A stretch of 64,000 nt of DNA, from assembly GCF_000507145.1 (NCBI RefSeq), contig NZ_AYTO01000041.1, forward strand, positions 372,001-436,000, read 5' to 3'. The DNA is from Bacillus tequilensis KCTC 13622 (GTDB lineage Bacteria > Bacillota > Bacilli > Bacillales > Bacillaceae). Shown here one piece after another: positions 17,031 through 26,633 of the stretch (its first letter is position 1; the number at the start of each line of letters is the position of its first letter). The translations under genes and the position numbers were made by a program. The notes below the pieces were generated by a model. The model was not told the DNA's origin. It saw nothing but the letters and a program-made list of their open reading frames with translations, and searched no databases.

Positions 17031-17519
17031 TTGCTCACATACCATGTCATACCAAGTGATGTCCCGGACATGATGCCCCCCATTTTTGGAATCAGCACAG
17101 ATGTTTTATATCAGTCATTTAGCGGGCTGCATTCGGCTGCCAGACCGGGACGTTTTTTTGTCACCCCCGTGCTTCGCGCCCCCAATTCGTATCATATCGC
17201 GGTTTCAATCGGAGCGAAAACCCTGACTCTGTTTCAAAATAACCGAGTCATTAAAACGTATCCGATTGCTGTCGGGAAAATTCTGACACAAACGCCTTAC
17301 GGAGATTTTTATATTATCAATCGCCAGCGGAATCCCGGCGGCCCGTATGGTGCGTATTGGCTGGGACTTTCTAGACCGCACTATGGCATTCACGGGACGA
17401 ATAATCCTTCTTCAATTGGCAAGGCTGTTTCTAAAGGCTGCATTCGCATGCATAATAAAGACGTGATCGAACTCGCTTCAATTGTGCCAAACGGAACAAG
17501 AGTCACCATTAACCGGTAA
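17031..17519 (+). CDS. ykuD: L,D-transpeptidase YkuD with an eroded LysM region
   Basis: A 162-aa YkuD-family L,D-transpeptidase that cross-links peptidoglycan through meso-DAP residues, made during sporulation. The catalytic domain (about 55-162) is intact: HYGIHGTN with the catalytic His and [11 protein letters not shown] with the nucleophilic Cys. The first 50 residues occupy the place of the LysM domain of B. subtilis 168 YkuD, but keep only traces such as MLTY at the start and GIST in the middle. No signal peptide. The start is a TTG with AAGGAGG upstream. Confidence 0.88.
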   Translation: MLTYHVIPSDVPDMMPPIFGISTDVLYQSFSGLHSAARPGRFFVTPVLRAPNSYHIAVSIGAKTLTLFQNNRVIKTYPIAVGKILTQTPYGDFYIINRQRNPGGPYGAYWLGLSRPHYGIHGTNNPSSIGKAVSKGCIRMHNKDVIELASIVPNGTRVTINR

Positions 17520-17594
17520 TGTTTTCTTATTTGTTTCAAAAACAGGCGGTTTATAATATGATAAAGTGGGACCTTTAGGGTAAGGAGCGTTTTT

Positions 17595-18887
17595 ATGGAT
17601 ATATTTAAAAATCGTAATTTTGTTCGTCTATTTTTCGCAGCACTCGCTTCTCAAATGGGCACGACAGTAGGCAACATGGCATTTGCTTTTTTCTTGCTGG
17701 ACCGCTTCAGCAGCCAGCCTTCATATACGACCTTGGCGGAGCTGATGTATTCTCTTCCGACCGTATTTGTATTTCTGATCGTGGGAGTTGTCGCGGACCG
17801 GTTTGACAGAAAGAAGGTAGCGGAAAACTGTGATTGGATCAGAGCAGGCCTGACTGTCGTGCTTTTTTTCACATTATTTACCGGCAATATTCCTCTTGTT
17901 TTCTGTATTTTATTTATCAGAAGCGCTGTAACGAAGTTTTTCTTTCCGGCAGAAAATAGTTTGGTACAAGCCATCCTGCCAAAGGAGCACTATGCGAAAG
18001 CGGCGGGGCTTAACCAGATGCTCTTTAGTATTTTTATGGTATTCGGTGTTGGAATAGGTGCTTTCATGTACAACACAATCGGTATTGAAGGCGCCATTGC
18101 TCTTGATTTTGTCAGCTTTATCATTTCCGGGCTTTTGATCCGCAGCTGCCGGATTCCGAAAGAAGCCAGACAGCCAAACGGTGCATACAGCTGGAGAAAA
18201 GCTTCTGTTAAAGATTCAATACATGATTTTAGGGAAGGCGTTCTCTATATTTTAAAGAATAAACTGCTTGCGTCTCTCATTTTCGGCTTCTTCATTTTTG
18301 GATTTGTCAATGGAGGATTCGCCGTATTGCCGATGTTTACAATGAAATACGGATTGGCGCCTGACCGTTATGAGTGGCATACGTCAGTATTTACGATCGC
18401 ACTCGGGTTTGGGCTGCTGGCTGGAAGTGTAATCGGTACGGTCATCTCTAAAAAAGTGAAGCCGCATTTTTTAATGTCGATACCGATTTTCATTGCCGGC
18501 TTGCTGATTTTTGTCCTCGGCTACACGAATGTTTTATGGGTTTATTACGCGGCTTCTTTTACTCTGGGAATGTGTATCGGACCGATCAACATTGCAATCG
18601 GCGGATGGATGCCAAAGATTGTTCATCCAAAGCTGATGGGACGTGTAAGCGGCCTGCAGGATCCATTTATGATGTTTGCACAGTCTTTGACACTCGGCTT
18701 AGTTGCGTTGTTATTCCCTAAGTTCGTTTCCAACATAGACTATCTTTATTACGGCATGGGCGTCATCATCCTGCTTGTTTTTGTTTTTTATTTTGTTGCA
18801 TTGCCAAAATACAGTGCACAGGCTGTGGAAGTGAATGTTCAGGAAGTATTTCAAGAGCGGCCGAAAAAGAAAGCAAAATCTGTATAA
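17595..18887 (+). CDS. ykuC: Major facilitator superfamily transporter YkuC
   Basis: A 430-aa membrane protein with about 12 hydrophobic segments and the MFS loop motif VGVVADRFDRKKVAE between TM2 and TM3. It resembles macrolide-efflux-type (MefA-like) drug exporters, but the substrate is unknown. A basic C-terminal tail (RPKKKAKSV) is cytoplasmic. AAGGAG site before the ATG at 17595. Monocistronic with a strong terminator. Confidence 0.88.
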   Translation: MDIFKNRNFVRLFFAALASQMGTTVGNMAFAFFLLDRFSSQPSYTTLAELMYSLPTVFVFLIVGVVADRFDRKKVAENCDWIRAGLTVVLFFTLFTGNIPLVFCILFIRSAVTKFFFPAENSLVQAILPKEHYAKAAGLNQMLFSIFMVFGVGIGAFMYNTIGIEGAIALDFVSFIISGLLIRSCRIPKEARQPNGAYSWRKASVKDSIHDFREGVLYILKNKLLASLIFGFFIFGFVNGGFAVLPMFTMKYGLAPDRYEWHTSVFTIALGFGLLAGSVIGTVISKKVKPHFLMSIPIFIAGLLIFVLGYTNVLWVYYAASFTLGMCIGPINIAIGGWMPKIVHPKLMGRVSGLQDPFMMFAQSLTLGLVALLFPKFVSNIDYLYYGMGVIILLVFVFYFVALPKYSAQAVEVNVQEVFQERPKKKAKSV

Positions 18888-18895
18888 TATACGTT

Positions 18896-18934
18896 AAAAA
18901 TGCGCTTTTTTTCTCAGAAAAAAGCGCATTTTTA
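18896..18934 (+). terminator. Terminator of ykuC
   Basis: AAAAATGCGCTTTTTT and AAAAAAGCGCATTTTT pair almost perfectly around CTCAG, 8 bp after the ykuC stop. Confidence 0.88.
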
Positions 18935-19012
18935 CATTCAATATTTGCATTTCAACTTTAAAAAAGTATAATCTAATCATATAGAACTTGATAAGAGCAA
19001 AGGAGAGAAATA

Positions 19013-19477
19013 ATGGACGACCATGCATATACGAAAGATCTGCAGCCAACAGTAGAAAATCTTTCAAAAGCAGTTTACACTGTGAACCGCCATGCAAAAA
19101 CCGCCCCCAACCCTAAATACCTATATCTGCTGAAAAAACGGGCTTTGCAAAAGCTTGTTAAAGAAGGTAAAGGAAAGAAAATAGGGCTTCATTTTTCAAA
19201 AAATCCAAGGTTCAGCCAACAGCAATCGGACGTGCTTATCTCAATCGGAGACTACTATTTTCACATGCCTCCAACTAAAGAAGACTTCGAACATCTTCCG
19301 CATTTAGGTACACTTAATCAATCGTACCGAAATCCTAAAGCTCAAATGTCTTTAACAAAAGCGAAACACCTATTGCAAGAATATGTCGGCATGAAAGAAA
19401 AGCCGCTTGTGCCAAATCGCCAGCAGCCAACCTATCATAAACCTGTCTTTAAAAAACTTGGTGAAAGTTACTTTTAA
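19013..19477 (+). CDS. ykyB: Conserved protein YkyB
   Basis: A 154-aa basic soluble protein matching Bacillus YkyB. N-terminal residues 1-60 are rich in Lys and may be helical (LKKRALQKLVKEGKGKKIG); a region around residues 78-103 (YYFHMPPTKEDFEHLPHLG) is probably conserved. No function is known to me. GGAGAG site before the ATG. It is convergent with cheV. Confidence 0.8.
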   Translation: MDDHAYTKDLQPTVENLSKAVYTVNRHAKTAPNPKYLYLLKKRALQKLVKEGKGKKIGLHFSKNPRFSQQQSDVLISIGDYYFHMPPTKEDFEHLPHLGTLNQSYRNPKAQMSLTKAKHLLQEYVGMKEKPLVPNRQQPTYHKPVFKKLGESYF

Positions 19478-19479
19478 AA

Positions 19480-19517
19480 TAAAAAACAGCCGTGCCCCTT
19501 CGGGCACCGGCTGTTTT
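19480..19517. terminator. Bidirectional terminator between ykyB and cheV
   Basis: AAAACAGCCGTGCCC and GGGCACCGGCTGTTTT form a long stem closed by a CTTC tetraloop, with T tracts on both strands. Confidence 0.92.
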
Positions 19518-19521
19518 TTAT

Positions 19522-20433
19522 TTATTCGATGACATACGTATCCACTTTTTTAATTAAATCACTGATCTCAGGCTTGCTGATTTGCTCATCTGCGCCAACG
19601 ACTTCTCCGCGGTGACGCAAATCATCCGTAATTAATGATGAGAAAATCATAACCGGCACGTCTGCGCTTTTCGGATTTTCCTTCAGAAGCTTCGTCAGCC
19701 TGTGCCCGTCCATTTTTGGCATTTCAATATCAGTAATGATCATGTCAATCTGTTCTGATAAATCCGTTTCCGTTTCGGCCAGGTTCATAATATAGTCATA
19801 TGCTTCTTTTCCGTTTTCAAACGAAGACACATTGTTGTACCCTGCTTCTTTTAACTCATCCTGTAAGAGACGCATCAACAGCGGTGAATCCTCTACAATG
19901 ATAAGCTTTTTATCAGCTCTTCTTTCATCGAAGCCCTCAGTATGCATATTGTACGTATCCACACCTGAGTCAGATTCAATGTCATAAATAATTTTTTCAT
20001 AGTCAGGCAAAAAGATCATCAGGTCTTCAAGCTTAATAATCCCAGTAAGGTGCCGCTCCATTCCTTGATTTAAAGATGTCGGTTTTTCAATTGCTTCCCA
20101 GGATACTCTGTGAATTTGAGAAACAGAGCCGACATGAAAAACAATTTTCCGTTTATTGAATTCAGTCACGATATATTTCTCGTCTTTTGATCCGTCTGGC
20201 TCAACTCCAAAAAATGAGAAGAGGCTGATCACAGGAAGAATTTCTCCCCTGAGCTTAATCATTCCTTCTACATGCTGATGAGAGTGAGGCACTGATGTCA
20301 CCTCGACTGGCTGAATAATTTCCCTTACTTTCATCACGTTAATTCCGAAAGCATTATCGCCCACGCCAAACTTCACAATTTCTAATTCATTTGTTCCAGA
20401 ATCCAATAAAATTTCGTATTGTTGTAACGACAA
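19522..20433 (-). CDS. cheV: Chemotaxis coupling/adaptation protein CheV
   Basis: A 303-aa protein with an N-terminal CheW-like domain (about 12-160) that couples receptors to the kinase CheA, and a C-terminal response-regulator receiver (about 175-300). The receiver has its acidic pocket in VEDSPLL, its phospho-acceptor Asp in [13 protein letters not shown] (about 235) and a switch residue in MIFSS. Phosphorylation contributes to adaptation in B. subtilis. A sigma-D type -10 lies upstream, as for other flagellar regulon genes. Confidence 0.94.
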   Translation of the reverse strand: MSLQQYEILLDSGTNELEIVKFGVGDNAFGINVMKVREIIQPVEVTSVPHSHQHVEGMIKLRGEILPVISLFSFFGVEPDGSKDEKYIVTEFNKRKIVFHVGSVSQIHRVSWEAIEKPTSLNQGMERHLTGIIKLEDLMIFLPDYEKIIYDIESDSGVDTYNMHTEGFDERRADKKLIIVEDSPLLMRLLQDELKEAGYNNVSSFENGKEAYDYIMNLAETETDLSEQIDMIITDIEMPKMDGHRLTKLLKENPKSADVPVMIFSSLITDDLRHRGEVVGADEQISKPEISDLIKKVDTYVIE

Positions 20434-20472
20434 TTCAATCCCTCGCTATTCGCATTCAGTATTGTACTGTAT

Positions 20473-20499
20473 ATATCGGCTTAAATTGTAAAAAGTGAA
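20473..20499 (-). promoter_or_regulatory. Sigma-D promoter of cheV
   Basis: On the minus strand GCCGATAT (20480-20473) is an exact sigma-D -10. The -35 position 15 bp upstream reads TTCA rather than TAAA, so the -35 is weak. Confidence 0.65.
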
Positions 20500-20638
20500 T
20501 GGCAAGCCGCTTCAAAATCAGATTCTGGGAGCGGTAAGCTGCAATTCTTGAAAAAGAAACTTTTTTCCTAATCCCCATTGACTTTCCAACTGACAATGAT
20601 AAAATAGTCAAGGATTTTTCGAAAGAAGGGTGTAAATA

Positions 20639-20800
20639 ATGGGTACCTTAGTAATATTTAAAGAAAATGAAATGACTGTTTTAGAAGATATCAGTGAAGA
20701 GGCTTACGAGCATATGAAGAAAGAATCAGCTGATCTTCAAGAAGAGCATCCCCCGTATATGATTTGGCACGAAGACCTTCATTTTGATTATGGTTATTAA
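20639..20800 (+). CDS. Uncharacterised 53-aa acidic protein
   Basis: A 53-codon ORF with an AGAAGGG ribosome site 7 nt before the ATG, a plausible promoter (TTGACT at 20577, TAAAAT about 16 bp on) and its own terminator. These make it a real gene. The protein is acidic, starts [14 protein letters not shown], and ends with an aromatic/His segment [13 protein letters not shown]. No signal peptide or membrane segment. I recognise no family. Confidence 0.7.
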   Translation: MGTLVIFKENEMTVLEDISEEAYEHMKKESADLQEEHPPYMIWHEDLHFDYGY

Positions 20801-20840
20801 TGAATTTGGCACATATAAACAATAATAGAACGTGATACAA

Positions 20841-20876
20841 TAAAGACAATCAAATCGCTGGTTGTCTTCTTTTTTT
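20841..20876 (+). terminator. Terminator of the 53-aa gene
   Basis: AAGACAA and TTGTCTT pair around a 12-nt loop, followed by CTTTTTTTC on the plus strand. Confidence 0.8.
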
Positions 20877-21001
20877 CTGAACAGAAAGGTATGTTTGGAA
20901 AATAGGCGCATACAATCGATATATATCGGCTAAAAAGGTGACAAATGATCAGCTAGTGGTAAAATAGGATAAACTCATTATATTTGTTAAGGTGATGAAT
21001 T

Positions 21002-22183
21002 ATGGAACATTTGCTGAATCCGAAAGCAAGAGAGATTGAAATTTCAGGAATACGCAAATTCTCAAATCTTGTAGCTCAACATGAAGATGTCATTTCACTT
21101 ACAATCGGCCAGCCTGATTTTTTCACACCGCATCATGTGAAGGCTGCCGCAAAAAAAGCCATTGATGAAAATGTGACATCATATACTCCGAACGCCGGCT
21201 ATCTGGAGCTGAGACAAGCTGTACAGCTTTATATGAAGAAAAAAGCGGATTTCAACTATGATGCTGAATCTGAGATCATCATCACAACAGGCGCAAGCCA
21301 AGCCATTGATGCTGCATTCCGGACAATTTTATCTCCCGGTGATGAAGTGATTATGCCGGGGCCGATTTATCCAGGCTATGAACCAATCATCAATTTGTGC
21401 GGCGCCACGCCTGTTATTGTAGATACTACGTCACATGGCTTTAAGCTTACTGCCCGGCTGATTGAAGATGCGCTGACTCCTAACACCAAGTGTGTCGTGC
21501 TTCCCTATCCGTCAAATCCTACCGGCGTGACTTTATCTGAGGAAGAGCTAAAAAGCATCGCTGATCTTTTAAAAGGCAGAAATGTCTTCGTATTGTCTGA
21601 TGAAATATACAGTGAATTAACATATGACAGACCGCATTATTCCATCGCAACCCATTTGCGAGATCAAACGATTGTCATTAACGGCTTGTCAAAATCACAC
21701 AGCATGACCGGTTGGAGAATTGGGTTTTTATTCGCACCGAAAGACATTGCAAAACACATTTTAAAAGTTCATCAATACAATGTGTCATGTGCATCTTCGA
21801 TTTCTCAAAAAGCCGCTCTTGAAGCTGTGACAAACGGCTTTGACGACGCCCTGATTATGAGAGAACAATACAAAAAACGTCTTGACTATGTGTATGACCG
21901 CCTTGTTTCCATGGGACTTGACGTTGTAAAACCGTCTGGCGCGTTTTATATCTTCCCTTCTATTAAATCATTTGGAATGTCTTCATTTGAATTTAGTATG
22001 GCTCTATTGGAGGATGCTGGTGTGGCACTCGTGCCAGGGAGCTCGTTCTCAAAGTATGGTGAAGGATATGTGAGGCTGTCTTTCGCATACTCGCTGGACA
22101 CGCTTAGAGAAGGCTTGGACCGATTGGAATTATTTATATTAAAAAAACGAGAATCCATGCAGACGATAAACAACGGCGTTTAA
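21002..22183 (+). CDS. patA: N-acetyl-LL-diaminopimelate aminotransferase PatA
   Basis: A class I/II PLP aminotransferase (393 aa) that transaminates N-acetyl-2-amino-6-oxopimelate between DapH and DapL. PLP-lysine motif NGLSKSHSMTGWRIGF (about 229-244), PYPSNPTG (about 165-172) and the C-terminal Arg in VRLSFAYS bind cofactor and substrate. ATG at 21002 after AAGGTGATGAATT. Its stop overlaps the stop of convergent kinA by 3 bp. Genes for the other two acetyl-branch enzymes lie at 6515-8418. Confidence 0.92.
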   Translation: MEHLLNPKAREIEISGIRKFSNLVAQHEDVISLTIGQPDFFTPHHVKAAAKKAIDENVTSYTPNAGYLELRQAVQLYMKKKADFNYDAESEIIITTGASQAIDAAFRTILSPGDEVIMPGPIYPGYEPIINLCGATPVIVDTTSHGFKLTARLIEDALTPNTKCVVLPYPSNPTGVTLSEEELKSIADLLKGRNVFVLSDEIYSELTYDRPHYSIATHLRDQTIVINGLSKSHSMTGWRIGFLFAPKDIAKHILKVHQYNVSCASSISQKAALEAVTNGFDDALIMREQYKKRLDYVYDRLVSMGLDVVKPSGAFYIFPSIKSFGMSSFEFSMALLEDAGVALVPGSSFSKYGEGYVRLSFAYSLDTLREGLDRLELFILKKRESMQTINNGV

Positions 22184-24012
22184 GCCGTTGTTTTATTTTT
22201 TGGAAATGAAATTTTAAACGCTGTGCCTTTTTCGGGGTGGCTGTCCACATGAATGACTCCCTTATGATTTTCAATAATATTAAATGTCACCATCAGCCCA
22301 AGCCCCGTGCCTTTTTCTTTTGTTGTTAAAAATGGTTCTCCAATCCGGTTCAGCACCTTTTCAGGTATGCCTTCCCCTTCATCTTTTACAGTGACATGAA
22401 CAGAATTCTCATCCTCGGTTATGATAATGTCTACTGTTCCCCCGTGAGGCATTGATTCAACTGCATTTTTAATTAAATTAATGAATACCTGCTTTAATTG
22501 GTTTTGATCTCCGTTTATATAAATACTGTCCTTTTCATAGCTGGTTCTGATAAAAATGCCGTTCAAATTTGCCTGCGTTTCTAACAGGGCTGAGACCTCA
22601 CCAATTAATTTTTTTAAGTTCAAGTATTCTTTCATGGCATTTTGCTGGGGTTTCGCAAGCATAAGCAGCTCACTGAGTATTACTTCGATCCGGCTGAGTT
22701 CAGAAAATACAATATCAAAGTAATGATCGTTTCCTTCCATCGTCGGTTTCATCAGCTGTAAAAAACCTTTAATCGCTGTCAACGGGTTGCGTATCTCGTG
22801 TGCGATTCCCGCCGCGAGCTGCCCTGCGATCGATAATTTTTCTGATTTCAGCATTAATTCTTCTGTTTGTTTTCTCTCAGAAATATCCCGAAGAATGACT
22901 TGGACGGCCGCTTCACCAAAAAAGGTCGTTGGAATGCAGACCATCTCCGTATAGATGACCCTGTTCTGTAAGGTGAACCAGGATTGCTTGACAATTTCCG
23001 ATTCTGTTTTTTGCTCCGCGATGTTTTGGATTCTCTCTTTTACATCCTCGTGATCGCAAGGATGCAGCTGATCGTATATGTTTTTGCCAATTAAATCTTC
23101 ATAAGTAGCCGCTTCAAACAGTGAAATTCCCGACTCATTCATAAATACCCATTTACCGTTATGAATCACCGCAATGGTATCGATTGAATTTTGAATCAGC
23201 AGCTGATATCGTTCACGGCTTTTTTGCAGTATGGATTGGAATTTTTTCCTTGAAGAGATGTCAATCAGCAGCAGCAGTTCAGCCTGCTGGTTTTTGTAGA
23301 TGGTCGGGGTCGCTTTCACTTCTAAATGAACAGGTGTTCCATCAAGCCTTTTCCACGTCTGTTCGATCATTCCGACTTCCATTCCTTTTTGCATTCTTAT
23401 AATCCTGTTTTTCACGATATCATGATATTCTTCTTCAATAAATTCATAGGACCATTTCCCAATAATAGCATCCTTGCTTTTTGCTCCCAGCATGGAAAGC
23501 ATCGCGCTGTTTACATAGACGATCTTACCTTTGATACTGATGCAAAGCGGACTCGGGAGATTTTCAACTAATCGTTCATAATCATTCGTGATATATGTAG
23601 TCGATTCCGGGCTTTCAGGCTCGATTTCATGTTTTTCGCAGTTTATGGATTTATTTCCTTTCTCTTCTTCAAGAACCTTCATTTTCAAAATGATTTCCCG
23701 TTCTGTCCGCTCAGCTCTTGTCGTAACGATTTCTACCGCAGCCTCCACCCACACAATCGTATGATCTTTTTTAATCAAACGAAAGGTGCACGGCATCAGA
23801 TGATGTTCATTATAAAAATAGCTTTCAACTAAAAATTGATCTTCCTCATGCAGAAACGTTTTGAGGAATGATCCGATCATCTCTCCTTGGAGATAGCCCA
23901 AATGCAGTTTGGAGTTGGCAGATATATAAATGATGCGTCCATTAGAGGCCAATACTGCATGAATATCAGTTTTCGTTTGAAATGGTTTAACATGCTGCGT
24001 ATCCTGTTCCAC
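22180..24012 (-). CDS. kinA: Sporulation sensor histidine kinase KinA
   Basis: KinA is the major kinase feeding phosphate to Spo0F at the start of the sporulation phosphorelay. It is cytoplasmic, 610 aa, with three PAS domains (about 20-125, 145-260, 265-380). The dimerisation/His domain follows, with the phospho-acceptor in AGIAHEIRNPLTAIKGF (about 400-416), then an ATPase domain with N box (INLIKNAVE), G1 (DEGEGIPE) and G2 (GTGLGL). I chose the GTG at 24012, with GGAGG 6 nt upstream; it aligns with the start I recall for B. subtilis KinA. An ATG 7 codons upstream overlaps that ribosome site. Confidence 0.94.
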   Translation of the reverse strand: MEQDTQHVKPFQTKTDIHAVLASNGRIIYISANSKLHLGYLQGEMIGSFLKTFLHEEDQFLVESYFYNEHHLMPCTFRLIKKDHTIVWVEAAVEIVTTRAERTEREIILKMKVLEEEKGNKSINCEKHEIEPESPESTTYITNDYERLVENLPSPLCISIKGKIVYVNSAMLSMLGAKSKDAIIGKWSYEFIEEEYHDIVKNRIIRMQKGMEVGMIEQTWKRLDGTPVHLEVKATPTIYKNQQAELLLLIDISSRKKFQSILQKSRERYQLLIQNSIDTIAVIHNGKWVFMNESGISLFEAATYEDLIGKNIYDQLHPCDHEDVKERIQNIAEQKTESEIVKQSWFTLQNRVIYTEMVCIPTTFFGEAAVQVILRDISERKQTEELMLKSEKLSIAGQLAAGIAHEIRNPLTAIKGFLQLMKPTMEGNDHYFDIVFSELSRIEVILSELLMLAKPQQNAMKEYLNLKKLIGEVSALLETQANLNGIFIRTSYEKDSIYINGDQNQLKQVFINLIKNAVESMPHGGTVDIIITEDENSVHVTVKDEGEGIPEKVLNRIGEPFLTTKEKGTGLGLMVTFNIIENHKGVIHVDSHPEKGTAFKISFPKNKTTA

Positions 24013-24135
24013 AGAATCCCTCCTTTGCATGATCATCGTGTTTAAATATATACAGATTGACTTTTACCTAGTATGATTCGCTAGAAATTGAGTATTCTCC
24101 TTCTATTCTTATGGTGAACGTCAATTTTTGAATAA

Positions 24136-24177
24136 AAGAAAGGGTGCACAACCTTTCAGTTGTACACCCTTTCTTTT
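24136..24177 (-). terminator. Terminator of pbpH
   Basis: AAGAAAGGGTGCACAACC and GGTTGT/TACACCCTTTCTT form a stem of about 18 bp with one mismatch, followed by TTTATTC on the minus strand. Confidence 0.85.
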
Positions 24178-26297
24178 TATTTTTTACCGTGTTTCTTTTC
24201 GAGCTCTGCATAAGCGTGGATAACTCTTTTGGCAATAATTTTATTGATCTTATCATCATCCTTTACTGAAGGTACAACGACACTGAAAGCCACTTTTGGA
24301 TTTTTCGACGGGTAATAGCCGACAAATGTCAGATTGTATGTTTTTTTTCCCCACCAGTTGCGATTCGTACCGTAGTAAAATGTTTCCGCTGTTCCTGTTT
24401 TTCCTGATACATCTTCTGTAAACGTATTTTTAGCTGTTCCTGAAGCGGTAACTAATTTCATTCCGGTCTTTACCTGCTGTATATCACTTTCTGTGTTGTT
24501 AATTTTATTGAGAATGTTTGGCTTTCTCTGTTCAATTGTTTTTCCGAGACCCTCTTTCTTGCTGGGCTCATGGATACTTGTAACAATTCTCGGCTGAACA
24601 CGGTAGCCGCCGTTGGCAATTGCTGAGATGTACTGCGCCATTTGAAGCGGTGTGTATGTATCGTATTGACCGATTGCCAAGTCTAGTATTAGCCCTCCTA
24701 CTGCATCAGGAGTGGTTTGCATTCCGGCTGATTCCTGCGGCAGATCAATACCTGTCTTTACGCCCAGGCCAAATTGGCTGTAGTAATTTCTCATTTTGTT
24801 TAGATCCTTCTGATCAGCTGGGAGAGGCCCGTGCGGCTTGTATGTGACACCCGCGATATGCATGGCGACATTGAACATATATACGTTTGAACTTCTTTGC
24901 AAAGCGGTTAATTCATTAATGATTCCCATATTCGTGTAGGATTTCTTTGGTTTGTTGCCATTTCCCGCTAAATAAAGAGGCGTATCGACAAAATATTTAT
25001 AATGCGGAATTCCGTCCTGATAGCCGGCAAGTACGGTGGCGCCCTTTACTGCTGACCCCATTTCATATTGGGTTGTGAATGCCCCGATCGCATAATCTTG
25101 AATTTTATTTGTTTCTAAATCTATCTTTTTTCCTGCCATCGACAAAATATCGCCGTTATTCGGGTCCATCATTACCGCAAAGGCTCTGTCAAGCATATAG
25201 TTTCCGCGTGCGCGGCTGTTTCTTACTTCTTCTTCAATGATTTTTTCTACTTCCGCCTGAAGCTCCATATCAAAAGAAAGCCGAAGATCGTATCCCCTGC
25301 TGCCTTTATCAATGGTTTTTTGGCTGACGACATTTCCTTTGTTGTCTTCTACGTATTGCACTTTTTCCTTGTGGGAATTTAAATAGTCTTCATATTGATA
25401 CTCTAAATAACTTTTTCCCACCCTGTCATTATTCGCATAGCCTCTTGTTAAGTAGAAATCTTTCCGGTCGCTCAAAAGACCCTGATCAGGTGTCGTGACG
25501 CCTCCAAAAACAGAATAGAGGGTTTTGTCGTACGGGTATTTTCGTGTCCAATCGTTTACGATGTCGATTCCCGGAAGCTCTTCTAAATGCTCAGAAACAA
25601 TTGAAATTTCATCATATGTTAAGTCATTTTTTGGCCGCTGCGTGGAGCTTTTCTTCTCATCAAGCAGCGTTCCGTTTTTTCCATTTCTGTTGCTTTCATT
25701 TGGGTTCATCGCCTTAACGATTTGAGGTTCGTAAGCATTTGCGCTTGAAAACCTTGTATATATCGCAGCGATTTCCATTTCTTCGTCATCTTTCTGAATA
25801 GCCTTCAATTCTTGATCCGGGATTCGATCAATTTGGAGCTTGTAAGCCTGCGCCCCTTTCAGATTGCTTTCAGATTTCTTAAGCAGAGCAAGGGCTTTTT
25901 TCGGATGTGATGCGATCCAGTAATCACGCAAATCTCTTTCCTTCAAAAATTCGGTATCAATATGAATGAAAGCAGCAAGCCGCTTCGCTGTTTTGATTTT
26001 ATCCTCTGTTTTTGTGCTTGATGTTGAAACATACACAATTTCAGGCACGCTCTGGTTATCCACAGCCACTTTCTGATTTCTGTCGTACATTTTCCCTCGA
26101 GGCGCGGGATAGTACGCTGTTTTTGCATTTGCTCTTTCAGCGTCTTCTTCATGCTGATCGCCTTCAACAATTTGAACAAAGCCAAGCTTAAAGATTAATG
26201 CAGTGAAAAGAACAAAGACAGCAAGGAAAAAAAGGTTCATTCTGATTGCCCGGTTTCCTTTGCGCTTTTTCTTTGGTTCACGTCCTATTTCAGTCAC
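24177..26297 (-). CDS. pbpH: Class B penicillin-binding protein PbpH
   Basis: A 706-aa transpeptidase for rod-shape (sidewall) peptidoglycan, partly redundant with PBP2A in B. subtilis. It has a short basic cytoplasmic N-terminus, one membrane anchor (about 20-42), a large dimerisation domain (about 60-350) and the transpeptidase domain (about 370-700). Catalytic motifs are MGSAVKG (SxxK), RSSNVYM (SxN) and SGKTGTAE (KTG). A Lys-rich C-terminus ends the protein. ATG at 26297. Monocistronic and divergent from ykwD. Confidence 0.93.
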   Translation of the reverse strand: MTEIGREPKKKRKGNRAIRMNLFFLAVFVLFTALIFKLGFVQIVEGDQHEEDAERANAKTAYYPAPRGKMYDRNQKVAVDNQSVPEIVYVSTSSTKTEDKIKTAKRLAAFIHIDTEFLKERDLRDYWIASHPKKALALLKKSESNLKGAQAYKLQIDRIPDQELKAIQKDDEEMEIAAIYTRFSSANAYEPQIVKAMNPNESNRNGKNGTLLDEKKSSTQRPKNDLTYDEISIVSEHLEELPGIDIVNDWTRKYPYDKTLYSVFGGVTTPDQGLLSDRKDFYLTRGYANNDRVGKSYLEYQYEDYLNSHKEKVQYVEDNKGNVVSQKTIDKGSRGYDLRLSFDMELQAEVEKIIEEEVRNSRARGNYMLDRAFAVMMDPNNGDILSMAGKKIDLETNKIQDYAIGAFTTQYEMGSAVKGATVLAGYQDGIPHYKYFVDTPLYLAGNGNKPKKSYTNMGIINELTALQRSSNVYMFNVAMHIAGVTYKPHGPLPADQKDLNKMRNYYSQFGLGVKTGIDLPQESAGMQTTPDAVGGLILDLAIGQYDTYTPLQMAQYISAIANGGYRVQPRIVTSIHEPSKKEGLGKTIEQRKPNILNKINNTESDIQQVKTGMKLVTASGTAKNTFTEDVSGKTGTAETFYYGTNRNWWGKKTYNLTFVGYYPSKNPKVAFSVVVPSVKDDDKINKIIAKRVIHAYAELEKKHGKK

Positions 26298-26633
26298 TTC
26301 TGGTTACTCCTCTCAAATCATTCAATATATTTACATATACTGAAATTAATTGTAACACCTTTGTAATAGTTGTTACAGCAAAAAGGGGTAAAAAAAGCTG
26401 TCAATATAAAAACATATTAAAATATAACTAATGATTCAAAAAAAAGGAAGCTATGTAACTGTATGATAAAATCATGACATGCGCTGATTCGCTTCATTTC
26501 AGCAGTTCAGCACACATTAGTTACAAACATGACAATCTCTTTTTGTCAAAGGAAACGGATGGATTCTTTATGACAAAAAAGCTATGTTATGATTTTTTTG
26601 TAGAAACAAACAACTCTAGGAGGTTACGAACTA
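26298..26633. other. pbpH-ykwD divergent promoter region
   Basis: 336 bp, A+T-rich, without a supported gene. It contains promoters in both directions and the ykwD ribosome site (AGGAGG at 26617-26622). A T-rich stretch at 26570-26605 precedes ykwD. No operator could be assigned. Confidence 0.5.
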
